Assembly (NCBI RefSeq): GCF_018333375.1
Contig: NZ_BORW01000008.1
Location: 62,001-126,000 of the forward strand
DNA length: 64,000 bases
From: Paenibacillus cookii
Lineage (GTDB): Bacteria; Bacillota; Bacilli; Paenibacillales; Paenibacillaceae
Reading direction: 5' to 3'
Positions within the stretch are counted from its first letter, which is position 1. Each line of letters starts with the position of its first letter. Below the pieces are notes generated by a model, which worked only from the letters and a program-made list of their open reading frames with translations, made no database searches and was not told the origin of the DNA. The position numbers were made by a program, and so were the translations under genes. This document shows positions 1 through 8,609 of this stretch, in pieces.

Positions 1-1448
1 GGCTTTCCTTGAGCTTTTTCGAGAAAAAGCAGACGGGGCAGCTCATGACGCGGGTCAATAATGACGCAACCGAGCTGCAGTATTTTTTCGTGGACGGTAT
101 TTCTTATTTCGTCGTAAACGCGATGAACATCGTCGGGATCGTCACGGTGCTGCTCATCATGGATTGGAAGCTGACGGTGCTGTGCCTGCTGCCGCTTCCG
201 CTCGTGTTTTGGCTTGTTCGGAAAGCGTTTCCCAAGCTGTGGCGCCTGTCCATCCGCAGGCATAAACGGGTCGCGGCGATGAATGCCATCATCAGCGATA
301 CGATCCGCGGGACGCGGGTCGTCAAGGCTTTCGGGAAGGAGCAGACGGAGAATGCCCGTTTTGGCCGGGCCAGCGGCGCCTTTTCCGAGGCGGAACAGTC
401 GTTCAACAAAATGGGCGTCACGTTGTTTCCGGTATTAAACATATTAACGCAGGTCGGCGGCATCGTGATTTGGGCTTTTGGCGGCTGGAGGGTGATGCAG
501 GGCGACTTTACGTTCGGGAAAGTGATGACCTTTATTAACTACATGCTGCTACTGTACGGTCCGATCCAGTTCATGAACAACATCGTCAACTGGTGGTCGT
601 ATTGCATGTCCGCCGCCCAGCGGATTTTCGAGATTCACGACGCGGTGCCGGACGTTGCGGAAAAGCCGGATGCCGTCCAGCTTTCGGACATGAAGGGCGA
701 AATCGAGATCAAAAACGTCACCTTCGGTTACGAGCCGAACAAGGCTATTTTGAAGGGAGTATCCCTGCATGCGCGTCCCGGCCAGATGATCGGGGTCGTC
801 GGACACTCGGGGGCGGGCAAATCGACGCTCGTCAACCTCATCCCAAGGCTTTACGACGTTAATGAAGGAGAGATCCGGATCGACGGCATCCGCATCAAGG
901 ATCTGTCCATGGCTTCGCTGCGCAAGCATATCGGCATCGTATCCCAGGACGTGTACGTCATGTCGGGCAGCATCGCCGAAAACATCGCCTACGCCGACCC
1001 GGACTGCACGCTGGAGGACTTGGTCCATGCCGCCAAGATCGCCGGAGCGCATGACTTCATCGAAAAGCTGCCGGAAGGCTACGACACGATCGTCGGCACG
1101 GGCGGGCATAACCTGTCAGGGGGCGAAAAGCAGCGGCTCAGCATCGCGCGGGCGATTTTGCATAATCCGAAAATTTTGATCCTGGATGAAGCGACCGCTT
1201 CCCTGGATACGAAAACGGAGCTGCAAATCCAGGAGGCACTGGATACCCTCATCCGGGGCCGAACGACGATTGCGATTGCACACCGGCTATCGACGCTCCG
1301 AAACGCCGATTATTTGGTCGTGCTTGAGCATGGAACCATCGTGGAGGAAGGAACCCACGAGCAGCTGATGAAAAAAGAAGGGGCATATTACGGCCTGGTG
1401 CAAAAACACGACGAAGCGCTGAAAATGAAAGAGGTGATTACGGCATGA
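1..1448 (+). CDS. ABC exporter half-transporter (TMD-NBD), 5' end outside window
   Basis: This is an ATP-driven membrane exporter of the type with membrane domain and ATPase in one chain. The reading frame is open from the first bases (LSLSFFEKKQTGQLMTR, a typical loop of the membrane domain), so the apparent TTG at 9 is internal and the gene begins upstream of the window. About 200 residues of membrane helices are followed by the ATPase domain, with Walker A GHSGAGKST, signature LSGGEKQR, Walker B ILILDEATAS and the H-loop AIAHRLS. Its stop overlaps the start of the DUF1854 gene (ATGA), and a second half-transporter follows, so the two probably form a heterodimer. The substrate cannot be told from sequence. 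Confidence 0.93.
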   Translation, partial: LSLSFFEKKQTGQLMTRVNNDATELQYFFVDGISYFVVNAMNIVGIVTVLLIMDWKLTVLCLLPLPLVFWLVRKAFPKLWRLSIRRHKRVAAMNAIISDTIRGTRVVKAFGKEQTENARFGRASGAFSEAEQSFNKMGVTLFPVLNILTQVGGIVIWAFGGWRVMQGDFTFGKVMTFINYMLLLYGPIQFMNNIVNWWSYCMSAAQRIFEIHDAVPDVAEKPDAVQLSDMKGEIEIKNVTFGYEPNKAILKGVSLHARPGQMIGVVGHSGAGKSTLVNLIPRLYDVNEGEIRIDGIRIKDLSMASLRKHIGIVSQDVYVMSGSIAENIAYADPDCTLEDLVHAAKIAGAHDFIEKLPEGYDTIVGTGGHNLSGGEKQRLSIARAILHNPKILILDEATASLDTKTELQIQEALDTLIRGRTTIAIAHRLSTLRNADYLVVLEHGTIVEEGTHEQLMKKEGAYYGLVQKHDEALKMKEVITA

Positions 1449-1996
1449 CCCGAAACGAAACGGGCGCGGTACAGAAACCTGAAAAAAGCGGCGCCGGATT
1501 GGCGGACGCGGCCCAAATCCGGTACCTGTCGCCGGCGGATACGACGTTTATCCGCACGGAAGGACGGATGTTAAACGTACAAATCGGGGATCAGCTGCAT
1601 GCGGGCGTTTATGTCCACTGCTCTTTTCCCCATACGAACAAACGGATCTACTTATCGGTCCGGACCGCGGAAAACGAAGAAGTCGGCATGATCCGCTCCC
1701 TGGACGAGTTCCCGAAGGAAACGCAGGAGCTGCTGGAGGAGCAGGTGCAGCTGCGGTATTTCGCCCCGGAAATCACGAAGGTGCTGTCGGTGAAGGAGGA
1801 ATTCGGCTATTCCTATTGGGAAGCGGAAACCTCGTCGGGGCTGTGCCGGTTTACGGTCCGGAGCGGCGGCGGAAACGTCAAGCTGATGACGCCGAACCGC
1901 CTGCTCGTCGTCGACGTGGACGGCAACCGGTTCATCATTCCCGAACTGGACTGTTTGAGCGATAAGGAATACCGGATGATCGAAGTATGCATGTAG
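1445..1996 (+). CDS. DUF1854 family protein
   Basis: A 183-residue soluble protein without signal peptide or membrane segment. From about residue 27 (YLSPADTTFIRTEG) through RYFAPEITKVLSV and the end (LLVVDVDGNRFIIPEL) it follows the DUF1854 pattern I know from proteins encoded beside ABC transporters, including cyanophycin-linked loci of other bacteria. Its molecular function is unknown. It starts inside the stop of the preceding transporter gene, and the next transporter starts 46 bp downstream, so it is translated as part of a three-gene operon and is probably a cytoplasmic accessory of the exporter (inference). Confidence 0.8.
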   Translation: MTRNETGAVQKPEKSGAGLADAAQIRYLSPADTTFIRTEGRMLNVQIGDQLHAGVYVHCSFPHTNKRIYLSVRTAENEEVGMIRSLDEFPKETQELLEEQVQLRYFAPEITKVLSVKEEFGYSYWEAETSSGLCRFTVRSGGGNVKLMTPNRLLVVDVDGNRFIIPELDCLSDKEYRMIEVCM

Positions 1997-2042
1997 GCTT
2001 TGAAAGGCCTGCAAGCAACCGAGTGCGAGGACGGAGGTATCC

Positions 2043-4265
2043 ATGAACCTTAATTTTACGCTGCCCGAGGAGCAGCTGTTCGCCGCGAGGCAGGCCGTCG
2101 GGGAGTCCATCCTATATTGCGTCCCGGCCGATCTGACGTATGGCGGAAGGCGGACGGAAAACTATTTTGTCGTCGGCGAACACCGCTGGGCGCTGCTGGA
2201 GGACGGGGTTGTCATCGAAAGCCGGGCGATAGCGGACGCCGAAGAATACAAGGTGGTCCCGCTGATCGGCAGCGCCGTATTGGAAGGGGACGAAGCCGGG
2301 ACCAAGTTCATCCTGACCCGGCTGTCGATGAAACATGCGGCCCGATACGGATATATCGCGCAAATTTTGAACGACATATCCCGCAAACGCAAGGTCCGGA
2401 TATACAACGATGAGGATGAGCCGATCTGCGCGACCTGCGGCGGGCAGCTCGTTCCCGGAACGAGGGTATGCCCGAAATGCATGAACAAAGCCGCCGCCCT
2501 CAAGCGGCTGCTGTCGGTTTCGCTGGCCCACTCCAAAACGTTTGCGGTCGGGCTGGCGGTCATTATCGCCGCTTCGGCGATATCGATGGCCGGACCCTAT
2601 TTTCAAAAGCTGCTGGTCAATTCTGCGCTGCAGCCGCCGGCGGGTCAGTCGCCCAGCGTTCCGATGTTCCTTCTGGGCATTGCGGGCCTTTTGCTCGTGC
2701 TGGTCGGCGGCGAAGGGCTCGGCATCGTCAAAGGACGGATTATGGCGCGGGTCAGCTCGGAAATCGCCGCGGATCTGCGCAAGCTGGTGTATGAGCGGAT
2801 TCAAAGCCTGTCGCTCGGATTTTTGACGTCGCAGCGGGCCGGAGATATCATGAACCGGATTACGTCGGATACGGAGCGGATCCGCAATCTCGTGCAGGAG
2901 CTCGCCACGACGGCGATCTTTCAGCTGATCATCCTCGTCTCCGCGAGCGTGCTGCTGTTTTCCGCCGATTGGCGGCTTGCCTTCGTGGTGCTGCTTCCGG
3001 CTCCGCTGGTCGCCTATTTGCAGCGTTACATATGGAAAGGCGTGCTGTGGAAGCTGTTCCGCAAGCAGTGGCGGGTCTATGACAAGGCCAATTCCTTCCT
3101 GCATGACGTGCTGAGCGGCATCCGCGTGGTGAAGGCTTTCGGCAAGGAGGAGCGGGAGGTCACACGTTTCCGGCAGTATAACAGCGAGTTTGCTGCGGCG
3201 ACGATCCAGACCGAAAAGGTATTCAGCATTTTGGCGCCGATTTCGAACTATTTGATCCAGATGGGGCAGTATCTCGTGCTCCTGATCGGCTGCGGAATGA
3301 TTTTGAATAAGGACATGACCTTGGGCGAGCTCGTACAGTTCAGCGGTTATGCCGCCATGATCTACGGGCCGATCACCTGGCTGATGTTCATGCCGAGATG
3401 GGTGTCGAACGCGATCATTTCGATTGACCGGATTTTTTCGGTGATCGACGAGCAGCCGGAGGTGATCGATTCGGAGAGTTCCGTCAAACATTCGATCCGG
3501 GGGACGATTACGTTCCGCGGCGTTTATTTCGGGTACAAATCGTATGAGCCGGTATTGAAGGACGTGAACTTCGAGGTGAAACCCGGGGAAATGATCGGCC
3601 TTGTCGGGCATTCGGGTTCGGGCAAATCGACGCTGATCAACCTGGTTTCCCGTTTTTACGACGTAAACGAAGGGGAGATTCTGATCGACGGCGTCAACAT
3701 CCGCCGGATCGAGCAGGCCCACCTGCGTTCGCAAATCGGCGTCGTCCTGCAGGAGACGTTCCTGTTCGGCGGCACCATCCTGGACAATATCCGTTATTCC
3801 AAGCCGGATGCGACGTACGAAGAGGTGCTGGAGGCGGCGAAAATCGCCAATGCGCATGATTTTATCCTTCGTTTGCCGGACGGATACGATACGCGGCTGG
3901 AGGAGAACGGCAGCAACCTCTCCGGCGGCGAACGGCAGCGTCTGGCCATCGCCCGGGCGGTGCTGAACGATCCGCGGATTCTCATTCTGGACGAAGCGAC
4001 CGCTTCGCTCGACATCGATACGGAAACCGCCATTCAGGAGGCGCTGCAGCGCGTCACGCGGAACCGCACGACGCTGGCGATCGCGCACCGGCTGTCGACC
4101 TTGCGCCACGCCGACAGGCTCATCGTGCTCGACAAAGGCAAAATCGCGGAAATCGGCACCCATGCCGAACTGGTGGCACGAAAAGGCATTTATTATAACC
4201 TCATTACCGCGCAGCGCAACATGGCGAAGGCGAAAACGGAGGCGGCCGTAGAGTCGGTGGTGTAG
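2043..4265 (+). CDS. ABC exporter half-transporter with N-terminal zinc-ribbon extension
   Basis: A 740-residue transporter, about 150 residues longer than a usual half-transporter. The extension has a soluble domain (about 1-125) and a zinc ribbon, CATCGGQLVPGTRVCPKC, at about 130-147. The membrane domain runs from about 165 to 465. The ATPase domain has Walker A GHSGSGKST near residue 522, signature LSGGERQR, Walker B ILILDEATAS and AIAHRLS. The start ATG has GGAGG six bases upstream. It closes the operon and likely pairs with the first transporter. The extension and the adjacent DUF1854 protein recall transporter loci that have been linked to cyanophycin in other phyla, but no cyanophycin gene is present here. 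Confidence 0.92.
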   Translation: MNLNFTLPEEQLFAARQAVGESILYCVPADLTYGGRRTENYFVVGEHRWALLEDGVVIESRAIADAEEYKVVPLIGSAVLEGDEAGTKFILTRLSMKHAARYGYIAQILNDISRKRKVRIYNDEDEPICATCGGQLVPGTRVCPKCMNKAAALKRLLSVSLAHSKTFAVGLAVIIAASAISMAGPYFQKLLVNSALQPPAGQSPSVPMFLLGIAGLLLVLVGGEGLGIVKGRIMARVSSEIAADLRKLVYERIQSLSLGFLTSQRAGDIMNRITSDTERIRNLVQELATTAIFQLIILVSASVLLFSADWRLAFVVLLPAPLVAYLQRYIWKGVLWKLFRKQWRVYDKANSFLHDVLSGIRVVKAFGKEEREVTRFRQYNSEFAAATIQTEKVFSILAPISNYLIQMGQYLVLLIGCGMILNKDMTLGELVQFSGYAAMIYGPITWLMFMPRWVSNAIISIDRIFSVIDEQPEVIDSESSVKHSIRGTITFRGVYFGYKSYEPVLKDVNFEVKPGEMIGLVGHSGSGKSTLINLVSRFYDVNEGEILIDGVNIRRIEQAHLRSQIGVVLQETFLFGGTILDNIRYSKPDATYEEVLEAAKIANAHDFILRLPDGYDTRLEENGSNLSGGERQRLAIARAVLNDPRILILDEATASLDIDTETAIQEALQRVTRNRTTLAIAHRLSTLRHADRLIVLDKGKIAEIGTHAELVARKGIYYNLITAQRNMAKAKTEAAVESVV

Positions 4266-4375
4266 ATGCGATGACCTTTTGGCTCAACGGCATAATTAGT
4301 GCACAAGAAATGGGAGCTAAGGCTTTTAAGCCGATTCCATGGTTGCTACGCTTGACTTAGGTGAGAGCAGAAATA

Positions 4376-4415
4376 GGGGGTGTCCCAAAAGTCTAAAGAG
4401 ACTTGGAACACCCCC
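4376..4415 (+). terminator. Imperfect palindrome after the ABC operon
   Basis: GGGGGTGT pairs with ACACCCCC and AAGTCT with AGACTT around an AAAG loop, with a small mismatched bulge; ATGTTTTTAT follows. It could terminate the ABC operon. The arms also resemble the ends of some insertion sequences (tgtcccaaaagtc), so a relic of a mobile element is an alternative. Confidence 0.45.
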
Positions 4416-4468
4416 ATGTTTTTATAGGATAGCCCATTTTAAAATTCAATCAGAGCAAACGTGTAAGG

Positions 4469-4630
4469 TCAGCTCTTCTTCTCTTGATTCTCTTTGTGCT
4501 CTTTATTCTTTTTATCCCGCTCCATTGCCTCAGCTACGTAATCACGTGGTGGGCGCGGGGGGATCTTATTGTTAATATTAATAAGCAGTATTATGGCAAT
4601 GATCAATAAAAATATGATTAGAATTAGCAA
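4469..4630 (-). CDS. 53-aa single-pass membrane microprotein
   Basis: This short gene was found by reading the minus strand. A TTG start at 4630 has GGGAG 11 bases upstream. The product has an uninterrupted hydrophobic stretch, LILIIFLLIIAIILLINI (residues 2-19), then a proline-rich turn (IPPRPPRDY) and a highly charged tail (ERDKKNKEHKENQEKKS). That is a classic small membrane-anchored protein with a cytoplasmic, lysine/glutamate-rich tail. It lies 21 bp downstream of the secreted-protein gene on the same strand, with its ribosome site directly after that stop, so the two were probably co-transcribed. I recognise no family. The main doubt is the TTG start and small size. Confidence 0.55.
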   Translation of the reverse strand: MLILIIFLLIIAIILLININNKIPPRPPRDYVAEAMERDKKNKEHKENQEKKS

Positions 4631-4651
4631 TAATCATTCATCTCCCTGGTG

Positions 4652-5143
4652 TCAATATTGCCAAGAAATCCCGGTCTGTATTGCTGGGTCTTGTTTGACG
4701 TTTGCAGTGATTGAAAAACTTCCTGTTCCCTTTGCATCTACACCAAGAGAACCAGAATATTTTGTTTCAGTGTGAATGTAGTGTCCTGATAAATCACCAT
4801 AAGTAAATATGCTATTATTTCTTATAGCTCTATATAATACCGAACCTCTATGATTTTCTTCTTTGTATTGCTTGCCGGTGGAGTTTACCATTCCAGTATC
4901 TTCTCTAAGCTGAAGCTCAAAACCGATTCCGCCTGTTTTATCGTTTGCACTCCAAAGAGAACTGGATGTACCACGTTCAAAATTCCAAGGACCTACACCT
5001 TGAATAGGATTTCTTGAGTAATCCAACTTTTTCAAGAGATCTTGATTACTCACTGTTTGGTTATTCCCATCTTCAGCGACTGCCACTGCGGAACCAGTAA
5101 AGCAAAGAAGTAACGCGATAAGAAATGAACGGACTCTTTTCTA
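4652..5143 (-). CDS. Small secreted protein with an apparently lost start codon
   Basis: The mature part (about 144 residues after the signal) is polar, rich in Ser, Thr and Gly, and probably beta-rich; I recognise no family. In frame upstream lies a textbook signal peptide (KRVRSFLIALLLCFTGSAVAVA), preceded by GGGAGG with 8-nt spacing. The codon at the expected start (5143-5141) is TAG, where TTG or ATG would be expected. Internal GTG at 5086 is the only later start; it has no ribosome site and would drop the signal. Either the gene is dead by a point mutation, or the base is a sequencing error. Codon use is AT-richer than most neighbours. Confidence 0.6.
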
Positions 5144-5685
5144 ATTTTATTCCTCCCTATTTTGGATTATTATTACATCAAAATGTATAACAACTAAAAA
5201 GGGAAAAAGTTTGTTTTTTAGGAAACCGTCGAGGTTTAGCTTGGAAGTACAAAAAATCAGCTACTTTAGATATTATGCAAATTCAATCTGTCCGATCCGA
5301 TCAAGTGTGAGGGGATTGTCCCCCCCTTGTTGTTCAGACGCCCATAGATGAAAGTCATTGAAGTCGATCATCAAGCAGCAGGTGCAAGGTATTTCTTCCG
5401 AGTGCCTACAGCACAAAATACGAAAGTCAGATCGGGTTTCTTTTTGAGGTAGAATAGCGTTCCTTATAGCCTTTGGATTAAGCGAGACCATGGTTCTTTT
5501 ATCTGGAAAAAGAAGGGGGAGCAGGACAATAACCACGTACAGACAGTCTTTTTTCAAATTAGGGCTTGAATGTCTTCTGCCATCAGGTAAACTGGAAGTC
5601 ATGAGAGCGCGGATTTTGCAAAGCTGCCCCAAGATCCCTAGCAGCCCGAATTGCAAATTCCGGAATATAAGGGAGGAAGGATAGT
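5144..5685. other. AT-rich intergenic stretch, no supported gene
   Basis: The 540 bp between the small secreted gene and the DUF4091 gene contain open frames on both strands (for example minus 5273-5656), but these lack a ribosome site, recognisable motifs or biased codon use. The stretch could hold decayed mobile DNA. Only the ribosome site for the next gene (ggGAGGAagg at about 5671-5681) is clear. Confidence 0.5.
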
Positions 5686-7356
5686 ATGTCGCAAAAGTTT
5701 GAAACCCGCATTCTCCATTCTTTAGTGAAAGTGTTTCCCGATGAGGAGCTGCAGGCCGCGGCCGGCAAAGCCAAAGGCTCCGCGCTTCTGAACGAAGTGT
5801 TTTCGTATCAGGTGGCCTATCGCTCGCCGCATTTGATCCCCGCGGTGAAGGTCAAGGCCGAATCGGAGCTTGGGGATCTGGTCACCCTGCGCAGCGTCGG
5901 CTTGGTACCGTCCGAACTGCCTATTTACTCCGACCATGACGACAATGTGCTTCGGTCCACGCCGGGTTTATATCCCGATCCTTTGTTACCGCTTACAGAC
6001 GGGGAGCTGAGAGCTTATCCCGGGCAATGGCGTTCCGTGTGGGTTACGGTCGATCCGAAAGGCATGGCCAAACCGGGCGTATATCCGATCACGGTTCGTT
6101 TTGCAACGGAAACTGGAGAGACGCTGGGGGAAGAACGCTTCGAGCTGGAGATTATCGGGGCCGAGCTGCCGAAGCAGCAGCTTTTGCATACGCAGTGGTT
6201 CCACGCCGATTGCTTGGCGACCCAATATGGGGTGGAAGTCTTCAGCGAACGGCATTGGGAGCTGCTGGAGCAGTACATACGAACCGCTGCCGATCATGGC
6301 ATCAACATGCTGTTGACGCCGCTTTTTACCCCGCCGCTTGATACCGAGGTGGGAGGGGAGCGCCCGACGGTGCAGCTGGTGGACGTCGAGATGACGGGCG
6401 AAGGCCAATACCGCTTCGGTTTTGACCGGCTGAAACGCTGGGTGGATCTGTGCCAAAAATGCGGCATCGAATACTTCGAATTTTCGCATCTGTTCACGCA
6501 ATGGGGGGCCAAACATGCGCCGAAAATCATGGCTGTCGTGAACGGTGAGTCGAAACGCATTTTCGGCTGGGAAACCGATGCTTCCGGCGAAAAGTACCAT
6601 ACGTTCCTGAAGCAGCTGCTGCCGCAGCTGAAAGACTGGATCCATGAAAACGGCATTGAAAACCGCAGCTATTTCCATATTTCCGACGAGCCGAGCTTGG
6701 AGCATATCGAATATTATGCCAGCGCCAAACAGATGGTCAACGAGCTGCTGTCGGGTTTCCCGGTGATCGATGCGCTGTCGGACTATGATTTTTACGAAAA
6801 AGGTTTGGTGCAGACGCCGATCCCGGCCAGCAACCATATCGAACCATTCCTTGAAAATAACGTGACGCCGCTGTGGACATACTATTGCTGTTCGCAGTAC
6901 AAAAACGTCGCCAACCGGTTTTTCTGCATGCCTTCGGCCCGCAACCGGATTCTCGGATACCAGCTGTACAAATTCGACAACGCCGGATTTTTGCAGTGGG
7001 GATATAACTTCTGGTATACGCAATATTCGAAAAAAGTCATCGACCCGTTCCGCGTAACCGATGCCGGCGGAGGCTTCCCTTCGGGCGATGCTTTCCTCGT
7101 GTATCCGGGCGAGGATGGGCCGATCGAGTCCATCCGCATGGAGGTCATGCAGGAAGCGCTTCAAGACCTGCGCCTGCTGCGCCAGCTGGAGGAATGGCTG
7201 GGCCGCGATGCCGTTCTTGCCGCGCTGGAAGAGGGCCTGGAGGAACCGATGACCTTCAGCAGCTATCCGAAGGACGCCGAATGGATTTTGTCCAAGCGCG
7301 AGTGGATGATTGAAAAGGTGAAGGAGCATATCGGCAACCGCGCGGTCATTTCTTAA
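5686..7356 (+). CDS. DUF4091 domain glycoside-hydrolase-like protein
   Basis: A 556-residue cytoplasmic protein without signal peptide. An N-terminal beta-sandwich (about 1-165; PGQWRSVWVTVDPKGMAKPG) leads into a barrel-like region with WFHADCLATQYG, FSHLFTQWGAKHAPKI, HISDEPS and LQWGYNFWYTQYS, then a C-terminal helical part (RMEVMQEALQDLRLLRQLEE). This order is typical of DUF4091 proteins, which sit in polysaccharide-use loci and are presumed glycosidases; the conserved DEPS acid pair is a candidate for catalysis. The reaction is not established. It stands alone between an AT-rich patch and a terminator. Confidence 0.8.
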   Translation: MSQKFETRILHSLVKVFPDEELQAAAGKAKGSALLNEVFSYQVAYRSPHLIPAVKVKAESELGDLVTLRSVGLVPSELPIYSDHDDNVLRSTPGLYPDPLLPLTDGELRAYPGQWRSVWVTVDPKGMAKPGVYPITVRFATETGETLGEERFELEIIGAELPKQQLLHTQWFHADCLATQYGVEVFSERHWELLEQYIRTAADHGINMLLTPLFTPPLDTEVGGERPTVQLVDVEMTGEGQYRFGFDRLKRWVDLCQKCGIEYFEFSHLFTQWGAKHAPKIMAVVNGESKRIFGWETDASGEKYHTFLKQLLPQLKDWIHENGIENRSYFHISDEPSLEHIEYYASAKQMVNELLSGFPVIDALSDYDFYEKGLVQTPIPASNHIEPFLENNVTPLWTYYCCSQYKNVANRFFCMPSARNRILGYQLYKFDNAGFLQWGYNFWYTQYSKKVIDPFRVTDAGGGFPSGDAFLVYPGEDGPIESIRMEVMQEALQDLRLLRQLEEWLGRDAVLAALEEGLEEPMTFSSYPKDAEWILSKREWMIEKVKEHIGNRAVIS

Positions 7357-7417
7357 TGCGCAGCATGGGAACTTCCGATTAAAAAACCGCAGCCTGATTC
7401 AGGTTTTGGAAAAGAAC

Positions 7418-7455
7418 GCACCGCTTTAAGCCGATTATTGGGGCTTAAGCGGTGC
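7418..7455 (+). terminator. Terminator after DUF4091 gene
   Basis: GCACCGCTTTAAGCC and GGGCTTAAGCGGTGC form a long stem with an 8-base loop, followed by TTCTTCGCGTTTGTT. It lies between convergent genes and may serve both. Confidence 0.7.
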
Positions 7456-7558
7456 TTCTTCGCGTTTGTTGCGCAGCCTTCAACTCGCGGTAACGTTTTT
7501 GGCGGCCGGATTTACCGCATGGGGATTTAGGGTTAAGCCGCGCAAGTTCCTGTATCCG

Positions 7559-8536
7559 TCATTGGGTTTGAAGCTCGTAAGCAAGGCAAGGGTCGGCCGC
7601 TTCCCCGCCGGCCATGTCCGCGACGGCCCGGTATAAATGCGGCGGATATTCGGCGATCCGGTGACAAAGGTACAAAAACCACTCTTGTCCATAGGTGATG
7701 TAGATGCGCACGGGGAAGCCGGCCGCCCTCAGCTTCGCGGCCAGGCCCGGGCGGAAGCCGTAAAGCATATCGAATTCGGCGTTTCCGGCGTCGAGCCATC
7801 CGCGGCGGATCGCCTCGTTGATGATTTGCTCGTCATGCGTCGCAATGGATACGTGGTGGCCTTGTCGGATCGCGTCGTGAACCAGCTCCAGATAACGATC
7901 GTTCAGTGCAGCCGAGCGGGGCAGAGCTTGTCCTTCCGGCTCCCGGAAGGCCCCCTTGACGATCCGGATGCGGCGAGGCGAATGGCTTAGGTCCGCCAAG
8001 TCCTGCCGGGTGCGGTGCAAATGCGCTTGCAGCGTGATGCCGATGTTCGGGTAGCGGGAGGCGGCCTGCCGGTAGACGTCCAAAATGCGATCCGTTTTGG
8101 CAGACTCCTCCATGCTGATCAACAGCTCCGCCTCGACCCTCAAGGCTTCTTCGGCCAATTCGGTCAACAGACGATAAGCCAGATCCGTATCCACCGACAG
8201 ACCGATATGGGACAGGTCGAAGCAAACCCGATCGCCCGCTCCGTTCAACTCCCGGATGATCGTTTTCAGCTCTTCGGCAGCCGCCTGGCATACCGCCCGA
8301 TCTATCGTATTTTCGCCGATGTATTCCAGGGAAGTCCTGTACCCCATGTCCGCAAGTTTGCCGGCGGCATCCAGGCCGTCCCGGCGTTCCTCGCCGGCGA
8401 CGTACTGCCTCGCTGCGCGCCGCAGAAGCTGATAGAGCCAAGGCGTTTGCTCCACAAATGATTTCACGTCCGGGCGTCTTGCCACCGATTTTAAGGCGTC
8501 CGCCAGACGCCGCTCCCAGTCGGGTTCATGGTTCAT
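7559..8536 (-). CDS. Proline dehydrogenase
   Basis: The FAD-dependent enzyme oxidises proline to pyrroline-5-carboxylate in the first step of proline catabolism, at the inner face of the membrane. The 325-residue length fits stand-alone enzymes of Gram-positives (FadM/PutB type). Family signatures are present in order: LLISMEES, GITLQAHLHRT, RIRIVKGAFREP, VSIATHDEQI, FDMLYGFRPGLAAKLRAAG and VRIYITYGQEWFLYLCHRIAEYP. The ATG has AAGGAGG nine bases upstream. An AraC-type regulator gene ends 73 bp upstream on the same strand and is a plausible controller. The usual partner, P5C dehydrogenase, is not in the window. Confidence 0.9.
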   Translation of the reverse strand: MNHEPDWERRLADALKSVARRPDVKSFVEQTPWLYQLLRRAARQYVAGEERRDGLDAAGKLADMGYRTSLEYIGENTIDRAVCQAAAEELKTIIRELNGAGDRVCFDLSHIGLSVDTDLAYRLLTELAEEALRVEAELLISMEESAKTDRILDVYRQAASRYPNIGITLQAHLHRTRQDLADLSHSPRRIRIVKGAFREPEGQALPRSAALNDRYLELVHDAIRQGHHVSIATHDEQIINEAIRRGWLDAGNAEFDMLYGFRPGLAAKLRAAGFPVRIYITYGQEWFLYLCHRIAEYPPHLYRAVADMAGGEAADPCLAYELQTQ

Positions 8537-8609
8537 ATCGCAAGCCTCCTTTTCTTTATGCCTTTAAAGTATACAAAGGCTCGGGAGGCTCGTATTGTAA
8601 ATTATTGCT

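Noticed and set aside
2112..4163. Long open frame of 683 codons on the minus strand
   Set aside because: It is an antisense shadow of the ABC transporter gene; it has no ribosome site and no recognisable protein motifs.
4339..4775. Two plus-strand frames (78 and 68 codons)
   Set aside because: They lie antisense to the microprotein and secreted protein genes and have no start signals.
5273..5656. 127-codon minus-strand frame in the AT-rich gap
   Set aside because: No ribosome site, no motif, no codon bias; it could be decayed DNA but cannot be called a gene.
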